From the NCBI GenBank assembly GCA_022736715.1, contig DZDJ01000003.1, positions 44,494 through 99,608 of the forward strand: DNA of 55,115 nt, read 5' to 3'. Both the position numbers and the translations under genes were made by a program. Position 1 is the stretch's first letter, and every line of letters starts with the position of its first letter. Positions 1 through 8,496 of the stretch are shown here, piece by piece. This stretch comes from Edaphobacter aggregans (GTDB taxonomy: Bacteria; Acidobacteriota; Terriglobia; Terriglobales; Acidobacteriaceae). The notes beneath the pieces were generated by a model. The model made no database searches and was not told where the DNA came from. It saw only the letters and a list, made by a program, of their open reading frames with translations.

Positions 1-21
1 AAAGCACAGGAGTAAAGCCAA
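1..21 (-). CDS. Possible start of a gene running off the left edge (parA by synteny only)
   Basis: On the minus strand a perfect AGGAGG lies at 33-28. Possible starts follow it: ATG at 27 (no spacing), GTG at 25, and TTG at 21 with an ideal 6-nt spacing. Only seven to nine codons remain, and they do not show a recognisable ParA N-terminus. The gene after rsmG in this direction is parA in many bacteria, and the parS site at 102-117 fits that, but the identity is an inference from gene order. Confidence 0.25.
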
Positions 22-93
22 GCACATCCTCCTGGCATGCTGGTCTCCGCAGGTTCTTCTGCAAAATCCCTGGAGCAGTATGCCGAAAGCACC

Positions 94-125
94 GAGCGCC
101 GTGTTCCACGTGGAACACGGCGCTC
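94..125. promoter_or_regulatory. parS: parS centromere-like site in a 32-bp perfect palindrome
   Basis: The core TGTTCCACGTGGAACA (102-117) matches the ParB-binding parS consensus TGTTTCACGTGAAACA apart from one symmetric base pair change. The dyad continues perfectly for 8 more bases on each side (94-101 and 118-125), giving 32 bp of uninterrupted symmetry. parS sites cluster near origins, often beside rsmG-parA-parB, which is the context here. In RNA the palindrome would fold into a strong hairpin just after the rsmG stop and could also terminate that transcript; this second role is an inference. Confidence 0.88.
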
Positions 126-166
126 AACCGGCTCAAAATGTCGTTGTTTTTTAGTTCCACCTGCGG

Positions 167-811
167 CTACGCTGGCTGTCCCGAATGCCGCCCCAGCAGT
201 ACCGCCCTTTGCTGCGATTGTGGAATGCGAATCGGCCGCTGCCACTGGAAGCCAGGCAAAGCTGCTGTGATGGCCGCCGCATCAGCCTCACTGGTCAACA
301 CAATCATCCAGCCTTCTGGCCGAACGCGCTCCGCGGCGGCCGCCAGCGCCGCAATCATGTTGTCCACTGCCCGCAGTGCAACCGCGCCGAACTGCTGCTC
401 CGCGGGCAGGCTTTCTATCCGCGCGCCCGCTACCTGCGTCGAAAGCCCCAGCGTGCGCACCGCTTCCCGCAGAAAAGCGGCCTTTTTGGACTGCGATTCG
501 CCCAGCGTCACCTGCAATGCCGGGTGCACAAGCTGGATGGGCAGACCGGGAAACCCGGCGCCGGAGCCAAAATCGAGCAAAGCATGCAGCCCGGCAGGCA
601 GGTGCTGCGCGGCAAACAGGCACTCCCCAAAGTGGATGCGGACGATTTCCTCCGGCAAGCGCACGGCCGTCAGGTTGGTGCGGGCATTCCAGCGCAGCAG
701 CAAATCCAGATAACGCTGGCACTGAAGCAGAACCGCCTCCTCCAGCGGTTGCGTCAAATACGGCTGAAGGAGGCGCTGAATTTCGGGTATGGACAAGGTC
801 TGGAGCGTCAT
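167..811 (-). CDS. rsmG: 16S rRNA (guanine-527-N7) methyltransferase RsmG
   Basis: Cytosolic SAM-dependent enzyme that methylates N7 of G527 in 16S rRNA (old name GidB). The 214-residue protein has the family pattern: an N-terminal helical segment with NARTNLTAVR, then the SAM-binding DFGSGAGFPGLPI and the partner motif VTLGESQSKKAAFL. ATG at 811 is chosen because it gives the family's usual length; the open frame extends to 946 but the extra residues look unrelated and would overlap the upstream gene. It starts 4 bp after the stop of the glutamine amidotransferase, so the two are likely cotranscribed. Downstream lies parS, as in the classical rsmG-parA-parB arrangement. Confidence 0.93.
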   Translation of the reverse strand: MTLQTLSIPEIQRLLQPYLTQPLEEAVLLQCQRYLDLLLRWNARTNLTAVRLPEEIVRIHFGECLFAAQHLPAGLHALLDFGSGAGFPGLPIQLVHPALQVTLGESQSKKAAFLREAVRTLGLSTQVAGARIESLPAEQQFGAVALRAVDNMIAALAAAAERVRPEGWMIVLTSEADAAAITAALPGFQWQRPIRIPQSQQRAVLLGRHSGQPA

Positions 812-815
812 TCGT

Positions 816-1604
816 CTAGCCAACTGACTCGGAGATGGTGCGCGGCTTCCAGTCGCGGGCCTCTGCCACAAAGCGCTGGAAGATGGCGCGCGAGGTGGCA
901 CTTTCCGTATAGGTGCGTTCCGGGTGCCACTGGAGCCCCAGCACAAAATGGTCTGGCTGCGTGCCTTCCACGGCCTCCACCACGGCGTCCTGCGGGCAGC
1001 GGGCGGCCACCTTCAGCCCGTCGCCGGGTGCGCCAACCGCCTGATGGTGGCTGGAGTTTACGGGAATGCGAACGTAGCCTCCCTGCGACTGCGGCAACTG
1101 CTCGGCATCCGGCGCTGCCCGCACAATGCTGGCCAGCAGCGAGTCTGGAGCCACCAATGAGTTATGTGCAACGGCCACGGCGCGGCCAGCTCTGTGGTTC
1201 ACCGGCATGGGCAGCAGATGCTGCACCAGCGTGCCGGTGCGCCAGACATTCAGCGACTGGATGCCATAGCAGATGCCCAGAATCGGCTTATGCAGATTAT
1301 GGGCGTCCTGCAGCAGCAACTCGTCCACATTTTCGCGGGGCAGGTCGGCAGGAGAGGTCTCCGGCTCCGGTTCTGCGCCGAATTTGTGCGGATTCACATC
1401 CGCCGGGCTGCCCGGCAGCAGAATCGCCTGGCAGCCGGTCACCAAGCGGGCAATTTCCACCGGAGTCGCATCCAGCGGGACCTCCACCGGCTCGCCGCCG
1501 GCTTCTCTGACGGCGGCAGCGTACTGTGGCCAGGAGCGGGCGTTGTACTCCGGATCGGTCGAAGTAGGTAGGGGAATAGCGATTCGTGGGCGTGTCTCAG
1601 TCAT
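816..1604 (-). CDS. Gamma-glutamyl-gamma-aminobutyrate hydrolase family protein (class I glutamine amidotransferase, peptidase C26)
   Basis: A 262-residue protein of the C26 / PuuD-like family, which hydrolyses gamma-glutamyl amide bonds. The nucleophile elbow GICYG (about residue 110) carries the catalytic Cys, and the His-Glu pair is in LQWHPERTY near residue 228. An early LLPGSPADVNP segment corresponds to the oxyanion region. The true substrate is unknown: the family covers PuuD and other small gamma-glutamyl amides, and no putrescine pathway genes are adjacent. The stop is 4 bp from rsmG, suggesting one transcript. Confidence 0.85.
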   Translation of the reverse strand: MTETRPRIAIPLPTSTDPEYNARSWPQYAAAVREAGGEPVEVPLDATPVEIARLVTGCQAILLPGSPADVNPHKFGAEPEPETSPADLPRENVDELLLQDAHNLHKPILGICYGIQSLNVWRTGTLVQHLLPMPVNHRAGRAVAVAHNSLVAPDSLLASIVRAAPDAEQLPQSQGGYVRIPVNSSHHQAVGAPGDGLKVAARCPQDAVVEAVEGTQPDHFVLGLQWHPERTYTESATSRAIFQRFVAEARDWKPRTISESVG

Positions 1605-1657
1605 AAAAGTCTCAATTTCTGCGGATCAGAGTCTTCAGTGGCCATATTCGGGGGAGC

Positions 1658-2461
1658 TCAGCCGATTGGCCCGGCCGCCTGGGCCGCATCCTCTGTCAGC
1701 TCAGAATAACGATAGTACATTGCGCTGATGGCGTCGTGGGTCTGCGTGGTCAGCGCATCAACATCCCGGGTTGTCAGCCCTGTTGTCGAAATAGGTTCCC
1801 CCACCACCAGCAGCAGCGGACGCGGACGCAGATGATAAACGTGCATGGGCAACAGCTCATACGTGCCCACCAGCGCCACAGGCACAACCGGCACCTGCGC
1901 GCGAATGGCCATCCAGGCCGGGCCGCTCATGAAGGACTTCAGGTGGCCATCGCTGGTGCGGCCGCCCTCCGGAAAAACCACCAGCGGCATACCGCTCTTC
2001 AGCGCAGCAACACCGCGGTTCAGGCTGCCCACCTGCGACCGCAGGCTGGTGGAATCGACTGGGATCTGACCGGAGCGCCGCAGATGCCAGCCCATGAAGG
2101 GAATCTTCCACAAATCGTGTCGCGCCAGAATCCGGAACTGAAAGGGCAGATAGCTGAAGATGACCGGCGTATCCATGTAGCTGAGGTGGTTCGCGGTGTA
2201 AACCGCCGGGGCGCCGCGCAGCAAATGCTCTCCGCCGACCACCTGGGCCGAAGACCGGCTGATGCGCAGCAGCGTACGCGCCCAGATTCGCGCAATGGCA
2301 TGCTGCTGGCGGCCGCTGCGGTCCCACAGCGAGGCGGTGAGCGAAAGCGAGCCAAAGAAGGCGGTCGACAGCCCGATCAGCGGCATCTGCACCAGATAGG
2401 TGCGGCAGCAGTCGTAGCGCGAATAGGGTTTTGCCGGTGCAGCGGTCACAGTCGTGCTCAT
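1658..2461 (-). CDS. Lysophospholipid acyltransferase family protein (PlsC-like)
   Basis: A 267-residue membrane-associated acyltransferase. The signature NHxxxxD is present as NHLSYMD (about residue 92) and the glycerophosphate-binding motif as FPEGGRT (about residue 163). A hydrophobic segment near residues 25-45 probably anchors it. The family moves an acyl chain onto lysophosphatidic acid or a related acceptor; the exact acceptor cannot be read from sequence. Its ATG overlaps the folC stop in an ATGA arrangement (2458-2461), so translation of the two is probably coupled. Confidence 0.87.
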   Translation of the reverse strand: MSTTVTAAPAKPYSRYDCCRTYLVQMPLIGLSTAFFGSLSLTASLWDRSGRQQHAIARIWARTLLRISRSSAQVVGGEHLLRGAPAVYTANHLSYMDTPVIFSYLPFQFRILARHDLWKIPFMGWHLRRSGQIPVDSTSLRSQVGSLNRGVAALKSGMPLVVFPEGGRTSDGHLKSFMSGPAWMAIRAQVPVVPVALVGTYELLPMHVYHLRPRPLLLVVGEPISTTGLTTRDVDALTTQTHDAISAMYYRYSELTEDAAQAAGPIG

Positions 2462-3849
2462 CTTGCCTCGGGTGATCCTGCCAGCAGCAGCTCGCGGATT
2501 TTACCCACCAGATAAATGGAGCCCGTGCCCACCACCAGGCCATTGGCCGGCGTCAGTTGCAGCGCACGTCGCAGGCCGGCGGGCAAATCCGCCGCAGTTT
2601 CCACCGCAATCCCCATGCTTTCCGCAGCGGCCTGCATCTCTTCCAGCGTGGCCGCTCGCGGATTGTCAATCTGCGCCAGCACGATGCGGTCGGCGGCGCG
2701 GTCGCCCTCCGGATCAAAGAGCGGAAACAGGATCTGTGCCATGGTGGTAACCGGTTTATCGCGCAGGCAGCCAAAGAGCAGCGTGCGCGGCTGGTCTTCC
2801 GGCAGCCCGGACAGCGCGGACCGCAGCGCCCAGGCCCCGGCCGGGTTGTGCGCCACATCCAGCAGCACCGGCACCGGCGCTGTGGTCACGCGCTCCAGCC
2901 GGCCGGGCCATTGTGTGTCACGAACCCCCTGTAAAATCGCGGTGTTGGTGATTTTGTAATCTTTACTGTTACTTAATTCAACTGCCGCCGCAATCGCCAG
3001 TGCAATGTTGCGCTGCTGGTGCTGGCCCGCCAGCGGAGAGTCCATCTGCACCTGCTCGCCCTGGAGCTTCAGCGGGTAGCGGTTGCGAAAATCCGCGCTG
3101 CGCTGCACGCTGTCCCATGCCGGAATATAGTCGGCCGCGTTCACGCCCTTCAGGTTCAGCGGCATGGCCACCTCGCCCAGCGTGGAGTTGGCCTCCTGGT
3201 GCTGCGGCAGCGTAATCAGCGTGCCGTTCTGCCGCAGAATGCCGGCCTTCTCCCGCGTGATGGCGGCAATAGTGTCGCCCAGCCACTCGGTGTGGTCGAG
3301 GGAGATGTCCGTAATGATGGAGAGCAGCGGCTCCACGATGTTGGTGGCGTCCAGTCGGCCGCCCATGCCCACTTCCAGCACGGCAATCTCCACCTGCTGT
3401 TCGGCAAAACTGCAAAAGGCAATCGCCGTCATCATCTCGAAAAAACTGGGTGCGTGCGGCAGTTTGCCCTGCTGCACCAGCGTCTGCGCCACATCGTCTA
3501 CGTGGAAGTACAGCCGGGCAAAGTCTGCATCCGCAATCGGCGTCAGCAGGCCATGCTGGCTCCATTGAATGCGCTCATTCACGCGGATCAGGTGTGGCGA
3601 CGTGTACAGCCCTGTGCGATGGCCCGCTGCGTGCAGAATGCTGGCCAGCGTGGCCGACGTGGAACCCTTGCCGTTGGTGCCGGCTATCAGCACCGAGGGG
3701 AACTGCATCTGCGGATTGCCCAGCGCCCCGGCCAGCGTGCGTATGTGCGCCAGATCAAACTTGCGGCGCACCGCACCAGCATCGCCCGGCTTTGCGGAAA
3801 GTTCATGGCCGCGGGCAAACAGACCCTCGACCGCTGCAAGATAGGACAT
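2458..3849 (-). CDS. folC: Bifunctional dihydrofolate synthase / folylpolyglutamate synthase
   Basis: ATP-dependent Mur-ligase-family enzyme that adds glutamate to dihydropteroate and folates in the cytosol. The 463 residues show the P-loop GTNGKGST at residues 57-64, a following TSPHLIRVNERI segment, the HTEWLG motif after SIITDISLD, and a C-terminal LLDVAHNPAGAWALRSAL with the family's DxAHNP signature. Length is normal. It heads a two-gene unit with the downstream acyltransferase through a 4-bp overlap. Confidence 0.95.
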   Translation of the reverse strand: MSYLAAVEGLFARGHELSAKPGDAGAVRRKFDLAHIRTLAGALGNPQMQFPSVLIAGTNGKGSTSATLASILHAAGHRTGLYTSPHLIRVNERIQWSQHGLLTPIADADFARLYFHVDDVAQTLVQQGKLPHAPSFFEMMTAIAFCSFAEQQVEIAVLEVGMGGRLDATNIVEPLLSIITDISLDHTEWLGDTIAAITREKAGILRQNGTLITLPQHQEANSTLGEVAMPLNLKGVNAADYIPAWDSVQRSADFRNRYPLKLQGEQVQMDSPLAGQHQQRNIALAIAAAVELSNSKDYKITNTAILQGVRDTQWPGRLERVTTAPVPVLLDVAHNPAGAWALRSALSGLPEDQPRTLLFGCLRDKPVTTMAQILFPLFDPEGDRAADRIVLAQIDNPRAATLEEMQAAAESMGIAVETAADLPAGLRRALQLTPANGLVVGTGSIYLVGKIRELLLAGSPEAR

Positions 3850-4052
3850 GGTTTGATTTTAGGCCAGTGCCTCGCTCAGCGCATCCCCGGCACTGCAACA
3901 CGAACGCAGCACCTCTGCCCCAAAAGTGTTATAGCCTCTGCCCCGATCGTCCGAGACAATAAGCAGAAGTGGAATGTTGTTTTTCCGGCGACGGAGCGAT
4001 CCTGAAAAGGTCAGGTGCGCAAGCGCACCCCCATAAAAGGAGAAGCTCCACA

Positions 4053-4154
4053 ATGCATGATCTGCTCATTGCTCTCGCGTTTGTCGCCATGGTAATTGCT
4101 CCCGCTCTGGTTGCGGCCCGCTCCGGTGCTACGGAAACGGAAGAGAAGGCATAA
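4053..4154 (+). CDS. Small single-pass membrane peptide, 33 aa, function unknown
   Basis: ATG at 4053 follows AAAGGAG with a spacing of about 10 nt. The peptide is a short N-terminus (MHDL), one hydrophobic segment of about 20 residues (LIALAFVAMVIAPALVAA) and a charged acidic/basic tail (RSGATETEEKA). The frame is open upstream to 3969, but that start has no ribosome binding site. No family is recognised. It could be a small membrane protein associated with a larger complex, but nothing in the context identifies a partner. Confidence 0.5.
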   Translation: MHDLLIALAFVAMVIAPALVAARSGATETEEKA

Positions 4155-4333
4155 GCGCCGTCTCATAAGCCGGCAAAAAGTTACGTTGCTCCACCAATCC
4201 CAGGAAGTACGGCACGTTAGAACAAGTATAAAAAGGCGTTACATAAATTGAGGGCCGCTGCCAATCCGGGGCGGTCTTCGCTTTTGCAGCTCCGGACGGC
4301 AACTTTAGCGGAACCGCCTACAATCGTCTCACC

Positions 4334-4960
4334 ATGAAAACTCTGGGCGCGCTTTGTCTGTCGCTTTGTCTGCTTTTACTATGCCAACCCGCCGCACAGG
4401 CGCAACAAAGCAGCAGGCCGGGCGAGTTTGACTATTATCTGTTCACGCTCTCCTGGTCGCCGGAGTTCTGCTACAGCCACAGCAACAGTCCGCAATGCAG
4501 CAAGCACTATGGCTTTGTGGTGCATGGCCTGTGGCCGCAATTCAACAACGGACGCTGGCCGCAGTTCTGCTCGCAGGCCGCGGGCCCGGCGCAACCGGCT
4601 GCTATGACGGACCTGATGCCCGATGAGCATCTGGTAGAGCACGAATGGCAGCGCCACGGCACCTGCAGCGGCCTGAGCGCGCAGCAGTACTTCCGCCAGA
4701 TCCGCGCCGCCTTTGCCGCCGTCCGCATACCGCAGAAGCTGAAAGACCCGCAACAGCAGCTGCAATTTACGCCCGCCCAGCTCAAGACAATGTTTGTGGA
4801 AGTGAATCCCGCGTGGAGCACGCAGGACGTGGCCGTCAGTTGCGGCCACAATTTCCTGACCGGCATCTCCGTTTGCCTGGATCGCAGCCTGCATCCGATT
4901 GCCTGCAAGGCCGTGCGCGATTGCCGCGCCAATGTGGTGAAGGTGCCGCCAGTCCGCTAA
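4334..4960 (+). CDS. Secreted ribonuclease T2 family protein
   Basis: A 208-residue precursor with a clear Sec signal peptide (MKTLGALCLSLCLLLLCQPAAQAQ, cleavage probably after AQA). Both T2 active-site blocks are intact: CAS1 FVVHGLWPQ (about residues 61-69) and CAS2 HEWQRHGTC (about residues 105-113), giving the catalytic histidines and Glu. Several cysteines are placed for disulphides, consistent with export. The family cleaves single-stranded RNA without metal. A role in periplasmic or extracellular RNA use is likely but is an inference. The gene stands alone between folC and a convergent accD. Confidence 0.9.
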   Translation: MKTLGALCLSLCLLLLCQPAAQAQQSSRPGEFDYYLFTLSWSPEFCYSHSNSPQCSKHYGFVVHGLWPQFNNGRWPQFCSQAAGPAQPAAMTDLMPDEHLVEHEWQRHGTCSGLSAQQYFRQIRAAFAAVRIPQKLKDPQQQLQFTPAQLKTMFVEVNPAWSTQDVAVSCGHNFLTGISVCLDRSLHPIACKAVRDCRANVVKVPPVR

Positions 4961-5000
4961 GGCGGCTTTTAGTTCGCGTGGGATTTTCAGGAAGGTGCAT

Positions 5001-5029
5001 AGTGGCTTTTTCTCGAAGAAAAAGCCACT
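5001..5029. terminator. Bidirectional terminator hairpin between RNase T2 and accD
   Basis: A perfect 13-bp stem (5001-5013 pairs with 5017-5029) with a CGA loop. T-runs and A-runs sit inside the stem, so it can serve both converging genes. Its core GGCTTTTTCT...AGAAAAAGCC recurs at 51144-51170 between another convergent pair. Confidence 0.75.
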
Positions 5030-5084
5030 GTAAAGCAATTGCGTTTTCTCCATACCAAACCGGAAAACGCGATCAACAGACCAG

Positions 5085-5930
5085 CTACTGCGCGTGCTGC
5101 ATAAAGTCCAGCGCGCGGATGAGGTACTGCTTCATTTCGCCGCGATGCACCACAGCGTCCAGCATGCCGTGCTCCAGCAGAAACTCCGAGCGCTGGAAGC
5201 CTTCCGGCAGCTTCTGGCGAATGGTCTGCTCGATCACGCGCGGCCCGGCAAAGCCGATCAGCGCGCCCGGCTCAGCTATGTTCAGGTCGCCCAGCATGGA
5301 GAAGCTGGCCGTCACGCCGCCGGTTGTCGGATCGGTGAGCACGGAGATGTAGGGCACCTTCGCATCGTCCAGCATGCCCAGCGCAGTAGAGATTTTTGCC
5401 AGTTGCATCAGGCTGGTAATGCCTTCCATCATGCGCGCGCCGCCGGAAGCGGAGATGATAATCAGCGGATGCCGCGTCTCCAGCGAGCGGTCCACGGCGC
5501 GGGCAATCGTCTCGCCCACCACGCAGCCCATGCTGCCGCCAATGAAGCTGTACTCCATCACGCTCAGCACCACGGAGTGGGGGCCCATCTGCCCAATGGC
5601 GTTCACAATCGCATCATTCAGCCCGGTGGCCTCCTGCGCCTTCTTCAGGCGGTCCTTATAGGACTTCAGGTCGGTGAACTCCAGCGGATCGGTGGACTTC
5701 AGCTCCAGATCCACCAGCTCATAGCCGGGCTCCAGCAGGTTGGCAATGCGGCTGCGGGCGTCCAGGCGAAAGTGCCGCTGGCATTTGGGGCAAACCTGCA
5801 GGTTCGCGTCCAGATCGGCCTTCCAGATGATCTGTCGGCACCCGTCACACTTGATCCAGAGGCCCTCCGTGCGAACGCGCTTCTCATCGCTCGTTTCAAT
5901 CTCGGTGCCTTCACGCTTGAACCAGGACAT
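5085..5930 (-). CDS. accD: Acetyl-CoA carboxylase carboxyltransferase subunit beta
   Basis: The beta subunit of the ACC carboxyltransferase, which moves CO2 from carboxybiotin to acetyl-CoA in the first step of fatty acid synthesis. The 281-residue protein has the N-terminal C4 zinc ribbon (CDGC at about 29-32, CPKC at about 48-51) followed by the crotonase-fold core with SGGARMMEGITSLMQLAK and the glycine-rich PTTGGVTASFSMLGD. Length is normal. accA is not in the window. The convergent RNase T2 gene is separated by the hairpin at 5001-5029. Confidence 0.95.
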   Translation of the reverse strand: MSWFKREGTEIETSDEKRVRTEGLWIKCDGCRQIIWKADLDANLQVCPKCQRHFRLDARSRIANLLEPGYELVDLELKSTDPLEFTDLKSYKDRLKKAQEATGLNDAIVNAIGQMGPHSVVLSVMEYSFIGGSMGCVVGETIARAVDRSLETRHPLIIISASGGARMMEGITSLMQLAKISTALGMLDDAKVPYISVLTDPTTGGVTASFSMLGDLNIAEPGALIGFAGPRVIEQTIRQKLPEGFQRSEFLLEHGMLDAVVHRGEMKQYLIRALDFMQHAQ

Positions 5931-6037
5931 GCTTCCTACCCTTCCCTTGCCGCTGCCCGTTGCTAAACCTGCTAAACACTGACTATTGTATGGGCTGCCA
6001 TCAAAATTGGCACTCTGGCCCCGGCCGGCTGCAGCCG

Positions 6038-7471
6038 CTATTTGCCAATGCAGAAGGTGGAGAAGATCAGGTTCAGGATGTCGTCTGCTGTGGTTTCGCC
6101 GGTCAGCGAGTCCAGCGCACGCAGCGTGGAATAGATGTCGAGCAGCAGCATCTCATGCGGCGTGCGGCTCTCCACAGCACGCATCGCATTGGCCAACCCT
6201 TCCAGCGCGGCCTGCACCGACTGCTGCTGGCGCAGGTTCGTCAGCATGCCGGACTCGCCTGCGCCGCTTCCCTGCTGCACCAGCGCAAGAATCTGGCAGC
6301 GCAGTTCGGCAATGCCCTCGCCGGTAACGGCAGAGGTGGCAACCACTGCCAGCGGTCCTGCAGGCTGTGTTGCTGCCACTTCGGCCATATGCCGGGCCGT
6401 ATCCGTAGCGCTAGCCGGGTTCGTAGACAGACCCGCAACCACCCCCGTAGCCAGGCCTGTCACCAAATCCATCTTGTTGCGCACCACAATTGCCTTGCGC
6501 TGCTCCAGCGCGGCCAGCAGATGCTCTTCTTCCGCATTGCGCGCTTCCGTGGCGTCCATCACCAGCAGCACTACGTCGGCCTCGGCCAGCGCCTCGCGCG
6601 ACTTCTGAATGCCAATGCTCTCGGCCTCTTCCGTGGCTTCGCGCAGACCGGCCGTGTCCACCAGCTCAATGGGAATGCCGCCCAGAGAAACGCGCTCCGT
6701 CACCAGATCGCGCGTGGTGCCGGGAACCGCCGTTACGATGGCGCGCTCGCGCTCCACCAGCCGGTTGAAGAGCGACGACTTGCCTGCATTCGGCCGGCCC
6801 ACAATGGCCAGCGTCAACCCATCGTGCACAATGCGGCCATAGGCAAACGAAGAGGCCAGCGCCTGCAGCGGCCCGCGCACGGCGGCAATGCGCGCCAGAA
6901 TCAGCGCATCGGCTGCCACGTCCACATCGTCTTCGGCAAAGTCGATGCCCGCTTCCAGCAACGCAATCAGCTCCACCAGCGCCTGTTTAGCCGGGCGAAT
7001 GCGGCGCGCCAGTGCGCCATCCAGTTGCTGCGCCGCCACGCGCGCCTGGTGCAGCGTCTGCGCCTCGATCAGGTCGCGCACGGCCTCGGCCTGCGTCAGG
7101 TCCATGCGTCCGCTCAGGAAGGCGCGCTGCGTAAACTCTCCCGGCTCGGCCAGCCTCGCACCGCGCAGCAGCGACTGCCGCACCAGATGATCCAGCACCA
7201 CCGGCGAACCATGCGCGGCAATCTCCACCACATCTTCACTGGTGTAGGAGTGGGGCGCGGCAAACCAGGTGACCACCGCTTCGTCCAGCCGTTCGCTGGT
7301 TTCGGGGTCCACAATCTCCGCAAAACGCGCCTGCGCAGCCGCCAGCGGATGCCGCAGCCGCAACATGGGCTGGGCGATGGCCACTGCCTGCGCGCCAGAC
7401 AAGCGCACAATGCCAATGCCTCCTCTGCCCGGAGCCGTGGAGATGGCAACGATGGTGTCTTCGGTATGCAC
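6038..7471 (-). CDS. mnmE: tRNA uridine-5-carboxymethylaminomethyl(34) synthesis GTPase MnmE
   Basis: With MnmG this GTPase modifies the wobble uridine of certain tRNAs. The 477 residues include the N-terminal folate-binding domain, a helical domain, the G domain with P-loop GRPNAGKS (224-232), DTAGLRE (G3) and NKMD (G4), and the terminal FCIGK with its functional Cys. Between NKMD and the next SA motif there is a low-complexity stretch of about 45 residues longer than usual. The start is GTG at 7471, only 2 bp after the stop of the upstream toxin-like gene and with only a weak AAGAAG Shine-Dalgarno, so translation probably depends on the upstream gene. Confidence 0.94.
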   Translation of the reverse strand: MHTEDTIVAISTAPGRGGIGIVRLSGAQAVAIAQPMLRLRHPLAAAQARFAEIVDPETSERLDEAVVTWFAAPHSYTSEDVVEIAAHGSPVVLDHLVRQSLLRGARLAEPGEFTQRAFLSGRMDLTQAEAVRDLIEAQTLHQARVAAQQLDGALARRIRPAKQALVELIALLEAGIDFAEDDVDVAADALILARIAAVRGPLQALASSFAYGRIVHDGLTLAIVGRPNAGKSSLFNRLVERERAIVTAVPGTTRDLVTERVSLGGIPIELVDTAGLREATEEAESIGIQKSREALAEADVVLLVMDATEARNAEEEHLLAALEQRKAIVVRNKMDLVTGLATGVVAGLSTNPASATDTARHMAEVAATQPAGPLAVVATSAVTGEGIAELRCQILALVQQGSGAGESGMLTNLRQQQSVQAALEGLANAMRAVESRTPHEMLLLDIYSTLRALDSLTGETTADDILNLIFSTFCIGK

Positions 7472-7473
7472 AG

Positions 7474-7932
7474 CTACTTCTTTTTCTTGTTATTGGAATG
7501 CGCTGGATGATTATTCGGAAAGAGACCATGCGTCGTATCTAACCAGACAAAATAAAATACGTTTCCAATCAGTACACCGTAGGCCCGCCATGCTGCTTTA
7601 TCACTGTGCTTCGTCGCCGTTGGGCAGACGGCGAATTCCCATGGAGACTCCAGATATAGATCACTCGGCAGTGAAGTAAATCCTTTGGGTGCCGGTGTTT
7701 TATCAAAATCAATTACATATCTATGATCTGTATCATTTTGATCTCTGAATTGATCAACCGTGTAATTAGAATAATCTTTAATTTTCTCTATCAAGCAGCG
7801 GAGGTATTCAGCGCTGCACTGGTCGAGGCCATACTTTGAATGAGTTGAATCTAAGTGCTTAAAAGAAAATTCCAGCCTGGCCGATTCTGGCTCAAGCCTC
7901 GCAGCAGGAATTTTTCTTGTCTTCTTACCCAT
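7474..7932 (-). CDS. Uncharacterised protein paired with Panacea antitoxin; candidate toxin
   Basis: A 152-residue cytosolic protein without recognised catalytic motifs. Conserved-looking blocks are KYGLDQCSAEYLRCLIEKIKDYS, a DRDYVI-like HRYVIDFDKT, and a C-terminal beta-rich FYFVWLDTTHGLFP followed by a lysine tail. Proteins of this look recur beside DUF4065/Panacea genes in my recollection, which suggests a toxin role; I cannot name a tested family. It overlaps the Panacea stop by 8 bp (7925-7932) and ends 2 bp before mnmE. The pair is visibly more AT-rich than its neighbours, consistent with recent gain. Confidence 0.6.
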   Translation of the reverse strand: MGKKTRKIPAARLEPESARLEFSFKHLDSTHSKYGLDQCSAEYLRCLIEKIKDYSNYTVDQFRDQNDTDHRYVIDFDKTPAPKGFTSLPSDLYLESPWEFAVCPTATKHSDKAAWRAYGVLIGNVFYFVWLDTTHGLFPNNHPAHSNNKKKK

Positions 7933-8377
7933 TCAGCCGCGCGGTATAAAATTTTTTCATTGCCTCGTGCGTGATGACTCGATTCGAAGGCTCATCCGGA
8001 GCCAGCGCCCCACGCGCATCTCGCCATGGGGCCTCCTGGTGTGTCATACGCTCCAGGTCGACGGCATCAAACTTCCCATATACACGAATGACTTCGTCCA
8101 GATGTTGTTGAACTTTTGCTAAAGCCACTTTACTTACCTGTTCAGTAATCGGCTTCCACTCGTATTTTTTGTATGTCCGGAAAACTTCCCGCACAACTGG
8201 TCCATGAACCCATGCTTCTATTTTCCCGGTAAAGAGTGGCTCATTGTAGAACGCCAGATACCAGGCCTGCGCGTAGTAAAGCAGCTTCTGCAGTTTTAGA
8301 TTGCTAATTGGCTTACGGTGCGCTTGAAAAGAAGCGACCATATTCTTCGCTACATCTGAGGCTGAATAATGAGCCAT
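7925..8377 (-). CDS. Panacea (DUF4065/SocA-like) domain antitoxin
   Basis: A 150-residue protein covering a single Panacea domain: SNLKLQKLLYYAQAWYLAFYNEPLF near the N-terminus is the family's hallmark, followed by IEAWVHGPVVREVFRTYKKY. Panacea domains act as versatile antitoxins that neutralise an adjacent toxin directly, and related proteins (SocA, GepA) act as protease adaptors. ATG at 8377 is preferred over GTG at 8383 because AAGGGGG lies a proper distance upstream. The gene is first in the inserted pair; the following toxin-like gene overlaps its end by 8 bp. Confidence 0.83.
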   Translation of the reverse strand: MAHYSASDVAKNMVASFQAHRKPISNLKLQKLLYYAQAWYLAFYNEPLFTGKIEAWVHGPVVREVFRTYKKYEWKPITEQVSKVALAKVQQHLDEVIRVYGKFDAVDLERMTHQEAPWRDARGALAPDEPSNRVITHEAMKKFYTARLNG

Positions 8378-8496
8378 GGTCACCCCCTTATCTCCGTAGA
8401 TAACCTATACACTATCGACGCTATTTTTGAATAAAGGTTTTATGTTTTCCGTATCTACTTGATTAGCGACCAAATAGCACAACCTCATTCTTGCAG

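Noticed and set aside
5960-7510. 516-codon rightward frame opposite mnmE
   Set aside because: Antisense shadow of mnmE with no recognisable domain.
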